From NCBI GenBank assembly GCA_943788865.1, contig CALSRX010000002.1, forward strand, positions 124,001-188,000: 64,000 bases of DNA, in the 5' to 3' direction. Below are positions 25,078 to 33,935 of this stretch, in pieces (the first letter of the stretch is position 1; each line of letters begins with the position of its first letter). The stretch comes from an uncultured Polaribacter sp. (GTDB taxonomy: Bacteria > Bacteroidota > Bacteroidia > Flavobacteriales > Flavobacteriaceae). A program made the position numbers and the translations under genes. The notes under the pieces were generated by a model, which saw nothing but the letters and a program-made list of their open reading frames with translations, did no database searches and was not told where the DNA came from.

Positions 25078-26502
25078 ATGTCGCAATTTATTAGTGTTTT
25101 TGATATGTTAAAGATTGGTGTTGGTCCTTCAAGCTCACATACACTTGGTCCTTGGCGTGCTGCTCAACTTTGGATTAAAAAGTTGAATTTAGAAATCATC
25201 ACTGATGTAATTACGCATATTCATGTAGACTTATATGGTTCACTTTCTTTAACAGGAAAAGGGCATGCAACAGATTTAGCAGTTTTATTAGGTTTAAGTG
25301 GTACCGATCCAGAATATGTGCCAATTGATTCTATAAATGCAATTATTGCAAACATAAAAGATACCGGAATTTTAAAATTAAATGCCTTAGATGAGGTTCC
25401 GTATTCTGAAAACACCATCACTTTTAATAGAGATTTTTTACCCTTTCATTCTAACGGAATGACATTTACAGCATATCATGATACCAAAGTACTTTCTAAA
25501 GAAACGTATTATTCTATTGGCGGCGGATTTATAGTTCAAGAAGACGATAATTTAGAAGAAGATATTGAAATCTCTAAAAAAAACTTTCCCTATCCAATCA
25601 ACAAAGCCAAACAATTAGAAGAATATTGCGAAAAGGAAAATAAACTCATTTCTGAGATTGTGCTTCTGAATGAATTAGAATTAAAATCGGCAGATGAAAT
25701 TGACTTCGAATTGCGCAGAATTTGGGACACTATGTTAGAATGCATGTACATTGGCTGTCATACTGATGGTATTTTACCTGGTGGATTAAATGTAAAACGC
25801 AGGGCCCTTACCATGCATGATAAATTGATTAAAGACAGCTCATACACAAATCCAAAAGAATGGATTACGGCAATTAGAAGCACCGAAGTTAAGTTTAGAG
25901 AAATTTTAAAATGGGTAAGTTGTTTTGCGTTGTCTGTAAATGAAGTGAATGCTTCTTTAGGAAGAGTTGTAACAGCACCAACAAACGGAAGTGCAGGGGT
26001 AATTCCCGCTGTTATAATGTACTATTTGGTCATTGAAAACCATGAAGCAGATTTTAGTGATATTCGAAAATTCTTATTAACTGCCGGAGAAATAGGAAGC
26101 ATCTTTAAAAAGAATGCGACTATCTCTGCTGCTATGGGTGGTTGTCAGGCAGAAATTGGGGTTTCTTCTGCAATGGCTGCAGCTGCATTGACCGAAGTGT
26201 TAGGAGGTACTCCAGGACAATGTTTGGTGGCGGCTGAAATTGCAATGGAACATCACCTAGGTATGACCTGTGATCCTATTGGCGGCTTAGTGCAAATTCC
26301 TTGTATCGAGCGAAATACTATGGGTGCTATAAAAGCAATTAACGCAGCAGAGTTAGCGTTAGACACAGACCCTAAAGACACAAAAGTTCCTTTAGATAAA
26401 GTGATTGATACGATGTGGGAAACTGCAAAAGACATGAATCGCAACTACAAGGAAACGTCTGAAGGTGGCTTGGCGGTAACGGTAAGACTTGCGGATTGTT
26501 AA
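25078..26502 (+). CDS. L-serine ammonia-lyase (single-chain, iron-sulfur)
   Basis: A 474-residue fused alpha/beta serine dehydratase. The beta part opens with SVFDMLKIGVGPSSSHTLGPWRAA; the alpha part has SLGRVVTAPTNGSAGVIPAV and cysteine positions in GGCQAEIG, MTCDPIGGLVQIPCIERN that bind the 4Fe-4S cluster. The enzyme deaminates L-serine to pyruvate and ammonia in the cytosol. It is monocistronic between dnaK and a terminator shared with the proteorhodopsin gene. Confidence 0.95.
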   Translation: MSQFISVFDMLKIGVGPSSSHTLGPWRAAQLWIKKLNLEIITDVITHIHVDLYGSLSLTGKGHATDLAVLLGLSGTDPEYVPIDSINAIIANIKDTGILKLNALDEVPYSENTITFNRDFLPFHSNGMTFTAYHDTKVLSKETYYSIGGGFIVQEDDNLEEDIEISKKNFPYPINKAKQLEEYCEKENKLISEIVLLNELELKSADEIDFELRRIWDTMLECMYIGCHTDGILPGGLNVKRRALTMHDKLIKDSSYTNPKEWITAIRSTEVKFREILKWVSCFALSVNEVNASLGRVVTAPTNGSAGVIPAVIMYYLVIENHEADFSDIRKFLLTAGEIGSIFKKNATISAAMGGCQAEIGVSSAMAAAALTEVLGGTPGQCLVAAEIAMEHHLGMTCDPIGGLVQIPCIERNTMGAIKAINAAELALDTDPKDTKVPLDKVIDTMWETAKDMNRNYKETSEGGLAVTVRLADC

Positions 26503-26504
26503 AA

Positions 26505-26537
26505 AAAAATCTCAAAGTAATAAAACTTTGAGATTTT
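26505..26537. terminator. Bidirectional terminator
   Basis: AAAATCTCAAAGT and ACTTTGAGATTTT are perfect complements around AATAAA, with A/T tracts on both sides. It separates the convergent serine dehydratase and proteorhodopsin genes. Confidence 0.85.
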
Positions 26538-26558
26538 AAATTTGAATTCGAAAAAAGA

Positions 26559-27281
26559 TTATTTTTCTGAACTTTGAATTGCTAAATTATAAATTACCAA
26601 TCCAAATCCGATTTTGTTTACAGCATCACCTATGTTGTAAATTACATCCATGTCCAGTAACCCATTCAAACCACCATACCATCCTGGAGTTCCGGCCATA
26701 TATCCTAATGGATAAATTGCCCATCCTACCAAAACGAACCAACACAAAGTTTTATGAGCTGCTAACACAGCACCACCAGCGGCTTCAGCTAATTTTTTAG
26801 CTTTTCCTAACCAAATGTCATAAACTATTACAAAGTAAGCAATTCCTGAAATTAGACCCCAAAACCAAGCGTTGTCTCTGTAAATTACTTCTCCCATGTA
26901 ACCTGTTACCAACATTACTACTGATAAGAAAATTAAACGCCACATTAACGATTTTTTTGCGCCAGCAACCTTTAAAATTAAATAAAACTCAACACACATT
27001 AATGGCACAGTCAAAATCCAATCTACATAACGAAAAAATGTTGGAGATTCTGCATTCGTCGCCCAATAATCTCTCATGTAGAAATAATGAACTGCTGCAA
27101 TGAAAGTAATCAAACCTGAAACTAAAATTGAAGTCCTCCATTTTTTATCAAAAGTGTTTAATGATAAAAAGAAAAAAGCTGATGCTGCCATCATAGCCAT
27201 ACTTCCTACAAAGAATGTAAAGCCAACATAATCATCTATTGCTAATTTGGCAACAGATAAAAAATTTGTAAATAAAACCAT
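26559..27281 (-). CDS. Proteorhodopsin, green-absorbing type
   Basis: A 240-residue seven-helix rhodopsin. Key sites: H65 and the counter-ion/proton acceptor D87 in RYVDW, the carboxyl proton donor E98 in MCVEFY, and the retinal Schiff-base lysine K223 in AVNKIGFG. The tuning residue equivalent to position 105 is Met95, which predicts green absorption. DxxxxxxxxxxE spacing is that of outward proton pumps, not NDQ sodium or NTQ chloride pumps. The gene is divergent from the blh gene that makes its retinal. Confidence 0.97.
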   Translation of the reverse strand: MVLFTNFLSVAKLAIDDYVGFTFFVGSMAMMAASAFFFLSLNTFDKKWRTSILVSGLITFIAAVHYFYMRDYWATNAESPTFFRYVDWILTVPLMCVEFYLILKVAGAKKSLMWRLIFLSVVMLVTGYMGEVIYRDNAWFWGLISGIAYFVIVYDIWLGKAKKLAEAAGGAVLAAHKTLCWFVLVGWAIYPLGYMAGTPGWYGGLNGLLDMDVIYNIGDAVNKIGFGLVIYNLAIQSSEK

Positions 27282-27334
27282 TGTAATAAAATTTAGTTAA
27301 TATTATTTGTTTAATGTATTTGATAAATAATTAA

Positions 27335-27351
27335 ACAATATTACAATATTA
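27335..27351. promoter_or_regulatory. Tandem octamer in proteorhodopsin/blh promoter region
   Basis: ACAATATT occurs twice in tandem (27335-27342, 27343-27350). Read on the minus strand this gives two TAATATTG boxes, each one base away from the -7 consensus TAnnTTTG, upstream of the proteorhodopsin gene. The 97-base gap must hold both divergent promoters. Confidence 0.35.
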
Positions 27352-27378
27352 CAAAAAAAAAATTATACTTTTACTATT

Positions 27379-28263
27379 ATGAATAAAAAAATAATTATAA
27401 ATTATCAAAATTTTAAGATTTTCTTTACGGTTTTCTTACTTTGGTTTAGTATTCAGTTTGGAAAACCTATTGAAGATTCAATTGCATTTGTTTTGGTTAT
27501 TTCTATCGGAATTATTCACGGAGCAAATGATTTATTTATACTTTCTTTAAAAAAGATAAACAATAATAGATTTGTAACAAATCTTTCAATTTATTTAGGG
27601 ATTGTGCTCTTCTGCGTTATATTTTACATAATAAATCCATTTTTGGCTATTTTATTATTCATCTTTATAAGCTCATATCATTTCGGAGAAGAGCATTTAA
27701 GTGAACAAGTGAGGTTGAATAATTATTTTGATACAGTTTATTTTATTGTTTACGGATTATTGATTTTTTCAATGCTTTTTTACGAAGCGCTGTTTGAAGT
27801 AAATGCTATTATGATTGAGCTTACGAAAGCTACTTTTTCTGAAATGTTAGTACAAATAACATTAATAACTTCTCTGGTATTCTTCATATTAATGAATGCA
27901 TTTTTAGTATTGAAACATAAAATAGAAACGAAAGTATTTCTAAAAGAAGTATTTTTCTTGGGACTATTTTTTCTTGTTTTTAAAACGTCATCATTAATTT
28001 TAAGTTTTGCCATCTATTTTATTTTTTGGCATTCAATCCCTTCTATCATCCACCAAATCCTTTTTATTTATGGAGATGTTACGAAAAAAAGTATTCTGTT
28101 ATATGTAAAAAAAGCGTTTCTTTTTTGGTTGATAAGTATTATAGGTTTGTTGGTTTTATATCAATTTATACTCGAAGTCACACTCTTATCAACCATTGTT
28201 TTTGTGATTTTATTATCGGTCACAGCACCTCATATTTGGGTAATGTATAAAATGAAAAATTAA
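27379..28263 (+). CDS. blh: Blh-type beta-carotene 15,15'-dioxygenase
   Basis: A 294-residue membrane protein with about eight hydrophobic helices and the conserved histidine motifs of the Brp/Blh family: IIHGANDL near residue 54, SSYHFGEEHL near 99-108, and FWHSIPSIIHQ near 217-227, which bind iron. The enzyme cleaves beta-carotene into two retinals for proteorhodopsin. HGANDL replaces the more usual HGALDH/W. No carotenoid genes accompany it in this window. The 3' end overlaps yaaA by four bases. Confidence 0.9.
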   Translation: MNKKIIINYQNFKIFFTVFLLWFSIQFGKPIEDSIAFVLVISIGIIHGANDLFILSLKKINNNRFVTNLSIYLGIVLFCVIFYIINPFLAILLFIFISSYHFGEEHLSEQVRLNNYFDTVYFIVYGLLIFSMLFYEALFEVNAIMIELTKATFSEMLVQITLITSLVFFILMNAFLVLKHKIETKVFLKEVFFLGLFFLVFKTSSLILSFAIYFIFWHSIPSIIHQILFIYGDVTKKSILLYVKKAFLFWLISIIGLLVLYQFILEVTLLSTIVFVILLSVTAPHIWVMYKMKN

Positions 28264-29018
28264 CGTGTAAACACCAATTCATTACCCGAAGATAAGGCTT
28301 CAGAATACCCATAACCTTCTGAATTAAAGCCTTTAATGCCTTCTATTGTTTTTATATTGTGATCAATGAGGTAACGCACCATCAATCCTCTTGCTTTTTT
28401 AGCGAAAGTCATTACTACTTTATATTGATTGTTTTTCAACTCTTTAAATACAGGAGTAATCATTGGTACTTTCAAAACTTTTTGATTGACCGCCTTAAAA
28501 TATTCTGAACTTGCTAAGTTCACAAATAATTCATCATCTGCTAATTCTTCATTTAAAGCATTGGTTATTTTATCTCCCCAAAATTTGTACAAGTTTTCTG
28601 TTTTACCAACTTTTAGCTTTTTACCCATTTCTAAACGATATGGCTGCATTAAATCCAACGGCTTCAGTAAACCATACAATCCTGAAAGAATACGCAAACG
28701 TTCTTGCAAAACAGGAATTTTATCTGAAGCTAAAGAATTAACATCAATACCTCTAAAAACCTCACCAGTAAAAGCAAAAATAGCTTGTTTGGCATTGTTG
28801 GTTGTAAATGGCAAACTCCACTCTTGATTACGTTGATAATTTAGTTCTGCTAAATCTGCAGATATCCCCATAAACTCAGATAATTTTTTTCGAGACAAGG
28901 TTTTTAACTTGGTATTCAGTTTTACCGAATCGTCTAAAAATTGTGGCTGCGAATGTAAACTCGTAGGTACGTTGCTTTCAAAATCTAAAGATTTTGCTGG
29001 TGAAATGATAATTTTCAT
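28260..29018 (-). CDS. yaaA: Peroxide stress protein YaaA
   Basis: A 252-residue DUF328/YaaA protein. The start MKIIISPAKSLDFES, the central FTGEVFRGIDVNSL and RILSGLYGLLKPLDLMQPYRLEMG, and the ending FNSEGYGYSEALSSGNELVFTR are all signatures. YaaA lowers free iron and protects DNA during peroxide stress in E. coli. It is convergent with blh, overlapping by four bases. Confidence 0.94.
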   Translation of the reverse strand: MKIIISPAKSLDFESNVPTSLHSQPQFLDDSVKLNTKLKTLSRKKLSEFMGISADLAELNYQRNQEWSLPFTTNNAKQAIFAFTGEVFRGIDVNSLASDKIPVLQERLRILSGLYGLLKPLDLMQPYRLEMGKKLKVGKTENLYKFWGDKITNALNEELADDELFVNLASSEYFKAVNQKVLKVPMITPVFKELKNNQYKVVMTFAKKARGLMVRYLIDHNIKTIEGIKGFNSEGYGYSEALSSGNELVFTR

Positions 29019-29186
29019 AAATTCTTTTCTTTACGAAGTAAAAATACAATTCGAAACCAACACTGTCAAGTTTTTAGAAAAATTCTATTGATGTAATTAT
29101 AAAGAGAATTGATGTACTTCATTTAACTTGTTTTTTAGTAACTTGGCTAAAACAGAACCATATTCTTAAAAGATGGTTAAACAAAC

Positions 29187-30614
29187 ATGAAAATACTTCT
29201 TACCGGTGCAACTGGATATATAGGAAAAAGATTACTACCTGTTTTAGTTGAAGCGGGACATGAAGTTGTTTGCTGTGTTCGTGATGTTCTAAGGTTTAAT
29301 CCTCCTCATTCTATTAAAAGCAGAATTTCAGTAATTGAAATTGACTTATTAAATAAAGAATCATTAAAAACAATTCCTAAAGACATTGATGGAGCTTACT
29401 ATTTAGTTCACTCTATGTCTTCTTCAGACAACTATAAAACACTTGAAAAATCTTCTGCTATTAACTTCAGAAATGCACTTGAAAAAACAAACGTTAAACA
29501 TGTTATTTACCTTAGTGGCATTGTTAATGAATCGGAACTATCTGAGCATTTAAGCTCTCGAAAAGATGTAGAAATTGAGCTTGGCAAAGGCACCTATAAC
29601 CTCACTACACTTAGAGCTGGAATAATAATAGGGTCTGGTAGTGCCTCTTTTGAAATAATTAGAGATTTGGTCGAAAAACTGCCAATTATGATTACTCCGA
29701 AATGGTTAAAAACCAAATGTCAACCTATCGGTGTTGCTGATGTTATAGCATTTCTTTCTAAGTCGCTCTTCAATACTAAAACCTACAATCAAAATTTTGA
29801 CATAGGTGGGCCAGATGTTTTATCTTATAAACAAATGCTTTTGGGTTTTGCTAAATGTAGAAACTTAAAACGTAGTATTTTTGTTGTTCCTGTAATGACG
29901 CCAAAACTATCTTCATATTGGCTTTATTTTGTAACATCAACTTCCTATAAGCTTGCCGTTTCACTTGTAAGCAGCATGAAGATTGAAGTAATTTGTCGCG
30001 ATAATAAAATTAACTCAATTCTCAACATTGAACCAAGTAGTTATCAAAAAGCACTAGAAAAAGCATTTAATAAAATTGACAACAATGAAATCATTTCTAG
30101 CTGGAAAGATTCTTATTCGAGTAGCGGAATTAATTTTGATATTTCTGATTTTATTAAAGTACCAACATTTGGGTGTTTTATTGATCAGAGAAAAAGTGAA
30201 ATAGACGATCGCAAAATATGTCTTAATAAAATTTGGAGTATCGGTGGTGAAACAGGTTGGTATTTTGGTAATTGGCTTTGGAAACTTAGAGGATATGTAG
30301 ATAAGTTAGTTGGTGGAGTTGGACTTAGAAGAGGAAGAACAAATCTCACTTCGCTAGATGCTGGAGATGCCGTAGATTTTTGGAGAGTATTATACGCAGA
30401 TAAAAACGAAGGTCGTTTACTTTTGTTTGCCGAAATGAAACTACCAGGTGAAGCCTGGTTAGAATTCAAGGTTGTGGGGAATTTTCTGGAGCAGACAGCA
30501 ACCTTTAGGCCTTTGGGTTTATGGGGGAGAATATATTGGTATTCTGTACTCCCTTTTCATGGAATAATTTTTAGAGGCATGCTAAAAAAATTAACGAAAC
30601 ACAACAATACTTAA
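29187..30614 (+). CDS. NAD(P)-binding SDR with C-terminal DUF2867 domain
   Basis: A 475-residue protein. The N-terminal atypical SDR domain opens with ILLTGATGYIGKRLLPVL and has the YLVHSM and IYLSGIV segments of the YbjT-like group; the DUF2867 domain (from about residue 330) includes GETGWYFGNWLWKLRGYVDKLVGG and the final FRPLGLWGRIYWYSVLPFH. The segment GxxRGR supports the family. Physiological role is not established; quinone or sugar reduction has been suggested for related proteins. Confidence 0.85.
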   Translation: MKILLTGATGYIGKRLLPVLVEAGHEVVCCVRDVLRFNPPHSIKSRISVIEIDLLNKESLKTIPKDIDGAYYLVHSMSSSDNYKTLEKSSAINFRNALEKTNVKHVIYLSGIVNESELSEHLSSRKDVEIELGKGTYNLTTLRAGIIIGSGSASFEIIRDLVEKLPIMITPKWLKTKCQPIGVADVIAFLSKSLFNTKTYNQNFDIGGPDVLSYKQMLLGFAKCRNLKRSIFVVPVMTPKLSSYWLYFVTSTSYKLAVSLVSSMKIEVICRDNKINSILNIEPSSYQKALEKAFNKIDNNEIISSWKDSYSSSGINFDISDFIKVPTFGCFIDQRKSEIDDRKICLNKIWSIGGETGWYFGNWLWKLRGYVDKLVGGVGLRRGRTNLTSLDAGDAVDFWRVLYADKNEGRLLLFAEMKLPGEAWLEFKVVGNFLEQTATFRPLGLWGRIYWYSVLPFHGIIFRGMLKKLTKHNNT

Positions 30615-30655
30615 ACATTATATTGCAACCTCTTGAAGACATTAGTAAAAGTTCT

Positions 30656-31687
30656 TTAAACTTCGTCTTTAGAATTTATGGTATAGGTTCTCCACTTTTC
30701 TAAACAAGCAGCAATATCTTCTGGAATTTCAGAATTAAAACGCATAAATTCTTCAGTTACTGGATGTGTAAATCCAAGTGTTTTTGCATGTAAGGCTTGT
30801 CTTGGCAATGTTTTAAAACAATTCTGCACAAATTGCTTGTATTTAGTAAACGTGGTTCCTTTTAAAATATCATTTCCGCCATAACGCTCATCATTGAATA
30901 AAGTATGACCAATGTGTTTAAAATGCGCTCTAATTTGATGTGTTCTTCCAGTTTCAAGTTTACATTGCACCAAAGTTACATAGGTTAAACGCTCTAGAAC
31001 CTTAAAATGTGTAACAGCGTGTTTCCCAAAATCTCCTTCAGGAAAAACATCCATTTGCAAACGATTTTTTAAACTACGACCAATATTTCCTTCAATAACA
31101 CCTTCATCTTCTTCAATATTCCCCCAAACCAAAGCATAATACAACCGCTCGGTAGTTCTATCAAAAAATTGTTTTGATAAATGCGCCATGGCAAATTCAG
31201 TTTTGGCAACCACCAACAGACCGCTAGTATCTTTATCAATTCTATGAACCAAACCTGGACGTTCATTAGAATTGGTTGGTAAGTTTTCGATATGATGAAT
31301 CAACCCATTTACCAATGTTCCAGAATAATTTCCATGACCGGGATGCACTACCATTCCTGCGAGTTTATTTACCACAATAACCGTATCATCTTCGTAAATA
31401 ATCTCTAACGGAATGTCTTCAGCAACTAGTAAATTCTCTGCAGGTGGATGAGCCAACACAACACGAACAATATCCTTGGGTTTTACTTTGTAATTTGATT
31501 TTACAGCGACATCATTCACCAAAACATTCCCTGCTTTTGCAGCTTGTTGCACTTTATTTCTAGTCGCATTTTCTACGAAATTCATTAAGAACTTATCAAC
31601 ACGTAAAGGTTCTTGACCTTCACTAGCTGTAAACCGATAATGCTCGTATAGTTCGTCGTTTTCTATCTCTATATTTTCTTCCTGCAT
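30656..31687 (-). CDS. rluD: RluA/RluD-family 23S rRNA pseudouridine synthase
   Basis: A 343-residue protein with an N-terminal S4 domain (PLRVDKFLMNFVENATRNKVQQAAKAGNV region) and the catalytic domain containing VVVNKLAGMVVHPGHGN and the catalytic-Asp motif RPGLVHRIDKDTSGLLVVAK. RluD-type enzymes isomerise uridines of helix 69 of 23S rRNA. It follows the PASTA gene in the same direction, the usual Bacteroidetes order with ddl and coaD next to them. Specific target assignment is by similarity. Confidence 0.9.
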   Translation of the reverse strand: MQEENIEIENDELYEHYRFTASEGQEPLRVDKFLMNFVENATRNKVQQAAKAGNVLVNDVAVKSNYKVKPKDIVRVVLAHPPAENLLVAEDIPLEIIYEDDTVIVVNKLAGMVVHPGHGNYSGTLVNGLIHHIENLPTNSNERPGLVHRIDKDTSGLLVVAKTEFAMAHLSKQFFDRTTERLYYALVWGNIEEDEGVIEGNIGRSLKNRLQMDVFPEGDFGKHAVTHFKVLERLTYVTLVQCKLETGRTHQIRAHFKHIGHTLFNDERYGGNDILKGTTFTKYKQFVQNCFKTLPRQALHAKTLGFTHPVTEEFMRFNSEIPEDIAACLEKWRTYTINSKDEV

Positions 31688-31756
31688 AAATGATGTGCTT
31701 GCTATGTTGCTTTCTTTTGAGATTTTTTACTTTTTTTAGAATTCTAAATTACTCTT

Positions 31757-31800
31757 TGACAACTGATAACTGATAATTGTTAACTGACAATTGACAACTA
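31757..31800. repeat. Degenerate tandem/inverted short repeat
   Basis: Between the PASTA and rluD genes a 44-base stretch is built from the variants TGACAAC, TGATAAC, TGATAAT, GTTAACTGACA and TTGACAACT. Such iterations are common in flavobacterial intergenic DNA. Confidence 0.5.
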
Positions 31801-31803
31801 AAC

Positions 31804-32355
31804 TTATTGATTTCCGTCTCCTAAAATTAAATCGACCACCGAGTTTTTTGGCAACTTATTTCCTGGTTTTAATTCGCTTCCGTTATTTTTCATTCCTCTA
31901 ACCACATCTTTACCGATATCTGGCACGTAAGAAAACTCTCCAATCCTAAAACCTATAGAAAGTAAATGTGTGATTGCTTGCCTTTTTGTTCTACCATTTA
32001 AATCAGGCAATACAACATCGTTATATTTAGATGGATTGACAGTTAAGTAAATTTTTCTTTTTTCTTTTACAAAATCACCAGCTTCAGGATTCTGTTCAAT
32101 AACCGATTTGTTTGCATATTCAGGATTATATCTTGCAGAATCTATTACTATATAAGTTAAATTTAGTTCTTCTAATTTTTTTGCAACTTCGTCTAATTCC
32201 ATCTTATGTAAATTTGGAACTTCAATTTTTTGATCGTGATTTGTTGTATAGCCAAACCACCATTGCAATGCAAAGACAAATATTAAGGCTGCAACTACAA
32301 CAATTGCAACTTGCTTAAAAAAAGATATACTTTTAATGAATTTAAAAACGCTCAT
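31804..32355 (-). CDS. Membrane-anchored PASTA-domain protein
   Basis: About 183 residues from ATG 32355 (MSVFKFIK); TTG 32361 is the alternative. One transmembrane helix (about residues 14-34) is followed by two or three PASTA repeats: KIEVPNLHKMELDEVAKKLEEL, VVLPDLNGRTKRQAITHLLS and a shorter end segment ending VVDLILGDG. PASTA modules bind peptidoglycan fragments in kinases and penicillin-binding proteins; here no kinase or transpeptidase domain is present. It precedes rluD in the same transcript and is divergent from ddl. Confidence 0.88.
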   Translation of the reverse strand: MSVFKFIKSISFFKQVAIVVVAALIFVFALQWWFGYTTNHDQKIEVPNLHKMELDEVAKKLEELNLTYIVIDSARYNPEYANKSVIEQNPEAGDFVKEKRKIYLTVNPSKYNDVVLPDLNGRTKRQAITHLLSIGFRIGEFSYVPDIGKDVVRGMKNNGSELKPGNKLPKNSVVDLILGDGNQ

Positions 32356-32375
32356 GATCAATTTTTTAATAACAG

Positions 32376-32383
32376 CAAAGATA
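32376..32383 (-). promoter_or_regulatory. Candidate -7 box before PASTA gene
   Basis: Minus-strand TATCTTTG matches TAnnTTTG exactly, about 21 bases before ATG 32355; -33 element not clear. Confidence 0.35.
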
Positions 32384-32449
32384 TAAAACCAAACGTTAGT
32401 CTTTCTATTTATATTTTGATAAATTTGTTAATACGATTTTAGATTTCAC

Positions 32450-32476
32450 AATAAAACCCTCGTCGAGGGATTTATT
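32450..32476. repeat. 13-bp-arm hairpin in PASTA/ddl intergenic region
   Basis: AATAAAACCCTCG (32450-32462) and CGAGGGATTTATT (32464-32476) pair with one mismatch around a single T. It lies between divergent genes, so it is not a terminator; it may be a repeat or a cruciform-forming site. Confidence 0.5.
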
Positions 32477-32527
32477 AAATCAAGACCAAGGTTAGATTAT
32501 AAATAACCCTTAAATTATAACTTATAA

Positions 32528-33496
32528 GTGAAGAAAAATATTGCAATAGTTATGGGAGGTTTTTCCTCTGAAGTAAACATATCATTAAAAAGCGGTGCTG
32601 TGGTTTACAAAAAATTGAATAGAGAAAAATACAATCCATTTCAAATTCACATTTTAAAAGAAAAGTGGGTAGTAATAGTTGATGAAATTGAATATCCTAT
32701 TGATAAAAATGATTTTTCGGTAACTTTAGGTGGAACAAAAATTACATTTGATTGTGTTTTTAATGCCATTCATGGCGCACCCGGTGAAAACGGAGAATTG
32801 TTAGCATATTTTCAATTATTAGGAATAAAACACACCTCTGCGCCTTTTTATCAAATGGCATTAACATTTAACAAAAGAGATTGTTTGAGTGTTGTAAAAC
32901 ATTATGGAATTCCGACTGCGAATTCTGTTTATTTAAACAAAGGAGATTTTGTTAATACAGATACAATTATCGCAAAAGTTGGCTTACCGTGTTTTATAAA
33001 GCCAAACAATGCAGGTTCTAGTTTCGGAATTTCGAAAGCATATTCTGCTGAAGAAATAATTTTAGGAATAGAAAAAGCATACAAAGAAGATTCTGAAATT
33101 TTAATAGAAAGTTTTTTAGATGGACGTGAAGTTTCTGTTGGAGTTATTCAATATAAAGGAGAAATAAAAGTCTTGCCAATTACAGAGATCACAACAGAAA
33201 ATGATTTTTTTGATTATGAAGCAAAATACGAAGGAAAATCGGACGAAATAACTCCTGCACAACTACCAGAAGATGTTGCTCAAAGAATAAGAACAGTAGC
33301 AAAAAAAGTATATACAGTTTTAAATATGAGTGGCTTTTCTCGTTCAGAATATATTTTGGTAAATGGGGAGCCTCATTTTTTAGAGATGAATACGGTTCCT
33401 GGTTTAACTGGAGAAAGTTTATTACCACAACAAGCAAACGAAGCCAACATTGATTTGTCAGATTTATTTGACAATGCGATAGAATCTGTTTTATAG
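32528..33496 (+). CDS. ddl: D-alanine--D-alanine ligase
   Basis: A 322-residue ATP-grasp enzyme starting at GTG 32528. It has the N-terminal IAIVMGGFSSEVNISLKSG, the HGAPGENGELLAYFQLLGI signature, GLPCFIKPNNAGSSFGISK (ATP-binding lysine and loop) and the C-terminal FLEMNTVPGLTGESLLPQQ with metal ligands. It makes D-Ala-D-Ala for peptidoglycan precursors. In Bacteroidetes ddl is normally followed directly by coaD; here a four-helix-bundle gene intervenes. Confidence 0.96.
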   Translation: MKKNIAIVMGGFSSEVNISLKSGAVVYKKLNREKYNPFQIHILKEKWVVIVDEIEYPIDKNDFSVTLGGTKITFDCVFNAIHGAPGENGELLAYFQLLGIKHTSAPFYQMALTFNKRDCLSVVKHYGIPTANSVYLNKGDFVNTDTIIAKVGLPCFIKPNNAGSSFGISKAYSAEEIILGIEKAYKEDSEILIESFLDGREVSVGVIQYKGEIKVLPITEITTENDFFDYEAKYEGKSDEITPAQLPEDVAQRIRTVAKKVYTVLNMSGFSRSEYILVNGEPHFLEMNTVPGLTGESLLPQQANEANIDLSDLFDNAIESVL

Positions 33497-33516
33497 AAAC
33501 ACGATATTTTGATCCA

Positions 33517-33909
33517 AGAGTCAAGAGATTATGAAAAGACATAATTTTAAAAAGTTACAAATATGGAATGAAAGTATGCTTTTAATTAATGAGATTTATG
33601 CAATAACCTCTAATTTCCCAGATTTTGAAAGATTTGGTCTTATCTCCCAATTAAATAGATGTGCAGTTTCAATTGCTTCAAATATTGCTGAAGGAACAAG
33701 CAAAAGCTCTACAAAACATTTTGTGAATTTTCTTGAGCATAGTTTAGGCTCTGCATTCGAATTGGAAACACAATTGATAGTTTGTTTTAATTTAAAGTAT
33801 ATTTCAAAAGAAAAATTCTTAGATTTAGAGTCTAAAACAAACTCAATACAAAGAAAAATTTCAGCATTTATAGCATCTTTAAATTAAACTTATCCAGTTT
33901 CTTGATTCT
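33517..33909. repeat. Imperfect inverted repeats flanking the four-helix-bundle gene
   Basis: AGAGTCAAGAGA at 33517-33528 and TTTCTTGATTCT at 33898-33909 pair at 10 of 12 positions. They bracket the 33531-33887 gene and mark a probable inserted segment between ddl and coaD. Confidence 0.45.
33531..33887 (+). CDS. Four-helix-bundle protein (S23/IVP family)
   Basis: A 118-residue helical protein with the family signatures KLQIWNESMLLINEIY, FPDFERFGLISQLNRCAVSIASNIAEG and FLEHSLGSAFELETQL. Members were first found as open frames in intervening sequences of 23S rRNA genes and are widespread singletons in Bacteroidetes. The fold resembles that of the AvD accessory protein of diversity-generating retroelements, but no reverse transcriptase is present. 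Position between ddl and coaD, with flanking imperfect inverted repeats, indicates acquisition. Confidence 0.88.
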   Translation: MKRHNFKKLQIWNESMLLINEIYAITSNFPDFERFGLISQLNRCAVSIASNIAEGTSKSSTKHFVNFLEHSLGSAFELETQLIVCFNLKYISKEKFLDLESKTNSIQRKISAFIASLN

Positions 33910-33935
33910 AAAAATCCTGTTTCTATTTATACAAG

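Noticed and set aside
26890-26910. GTAACC inside the proteorhodopsin gene
   Set aside because: Coding sequence, no GTC element at the right spacing.
33531-33887. AvD accessory protein of a diversity-generating retroelement
   Set aside because: The fold family is related, but there is no reverse transcriptase, template repeat or variable repeat nearby.
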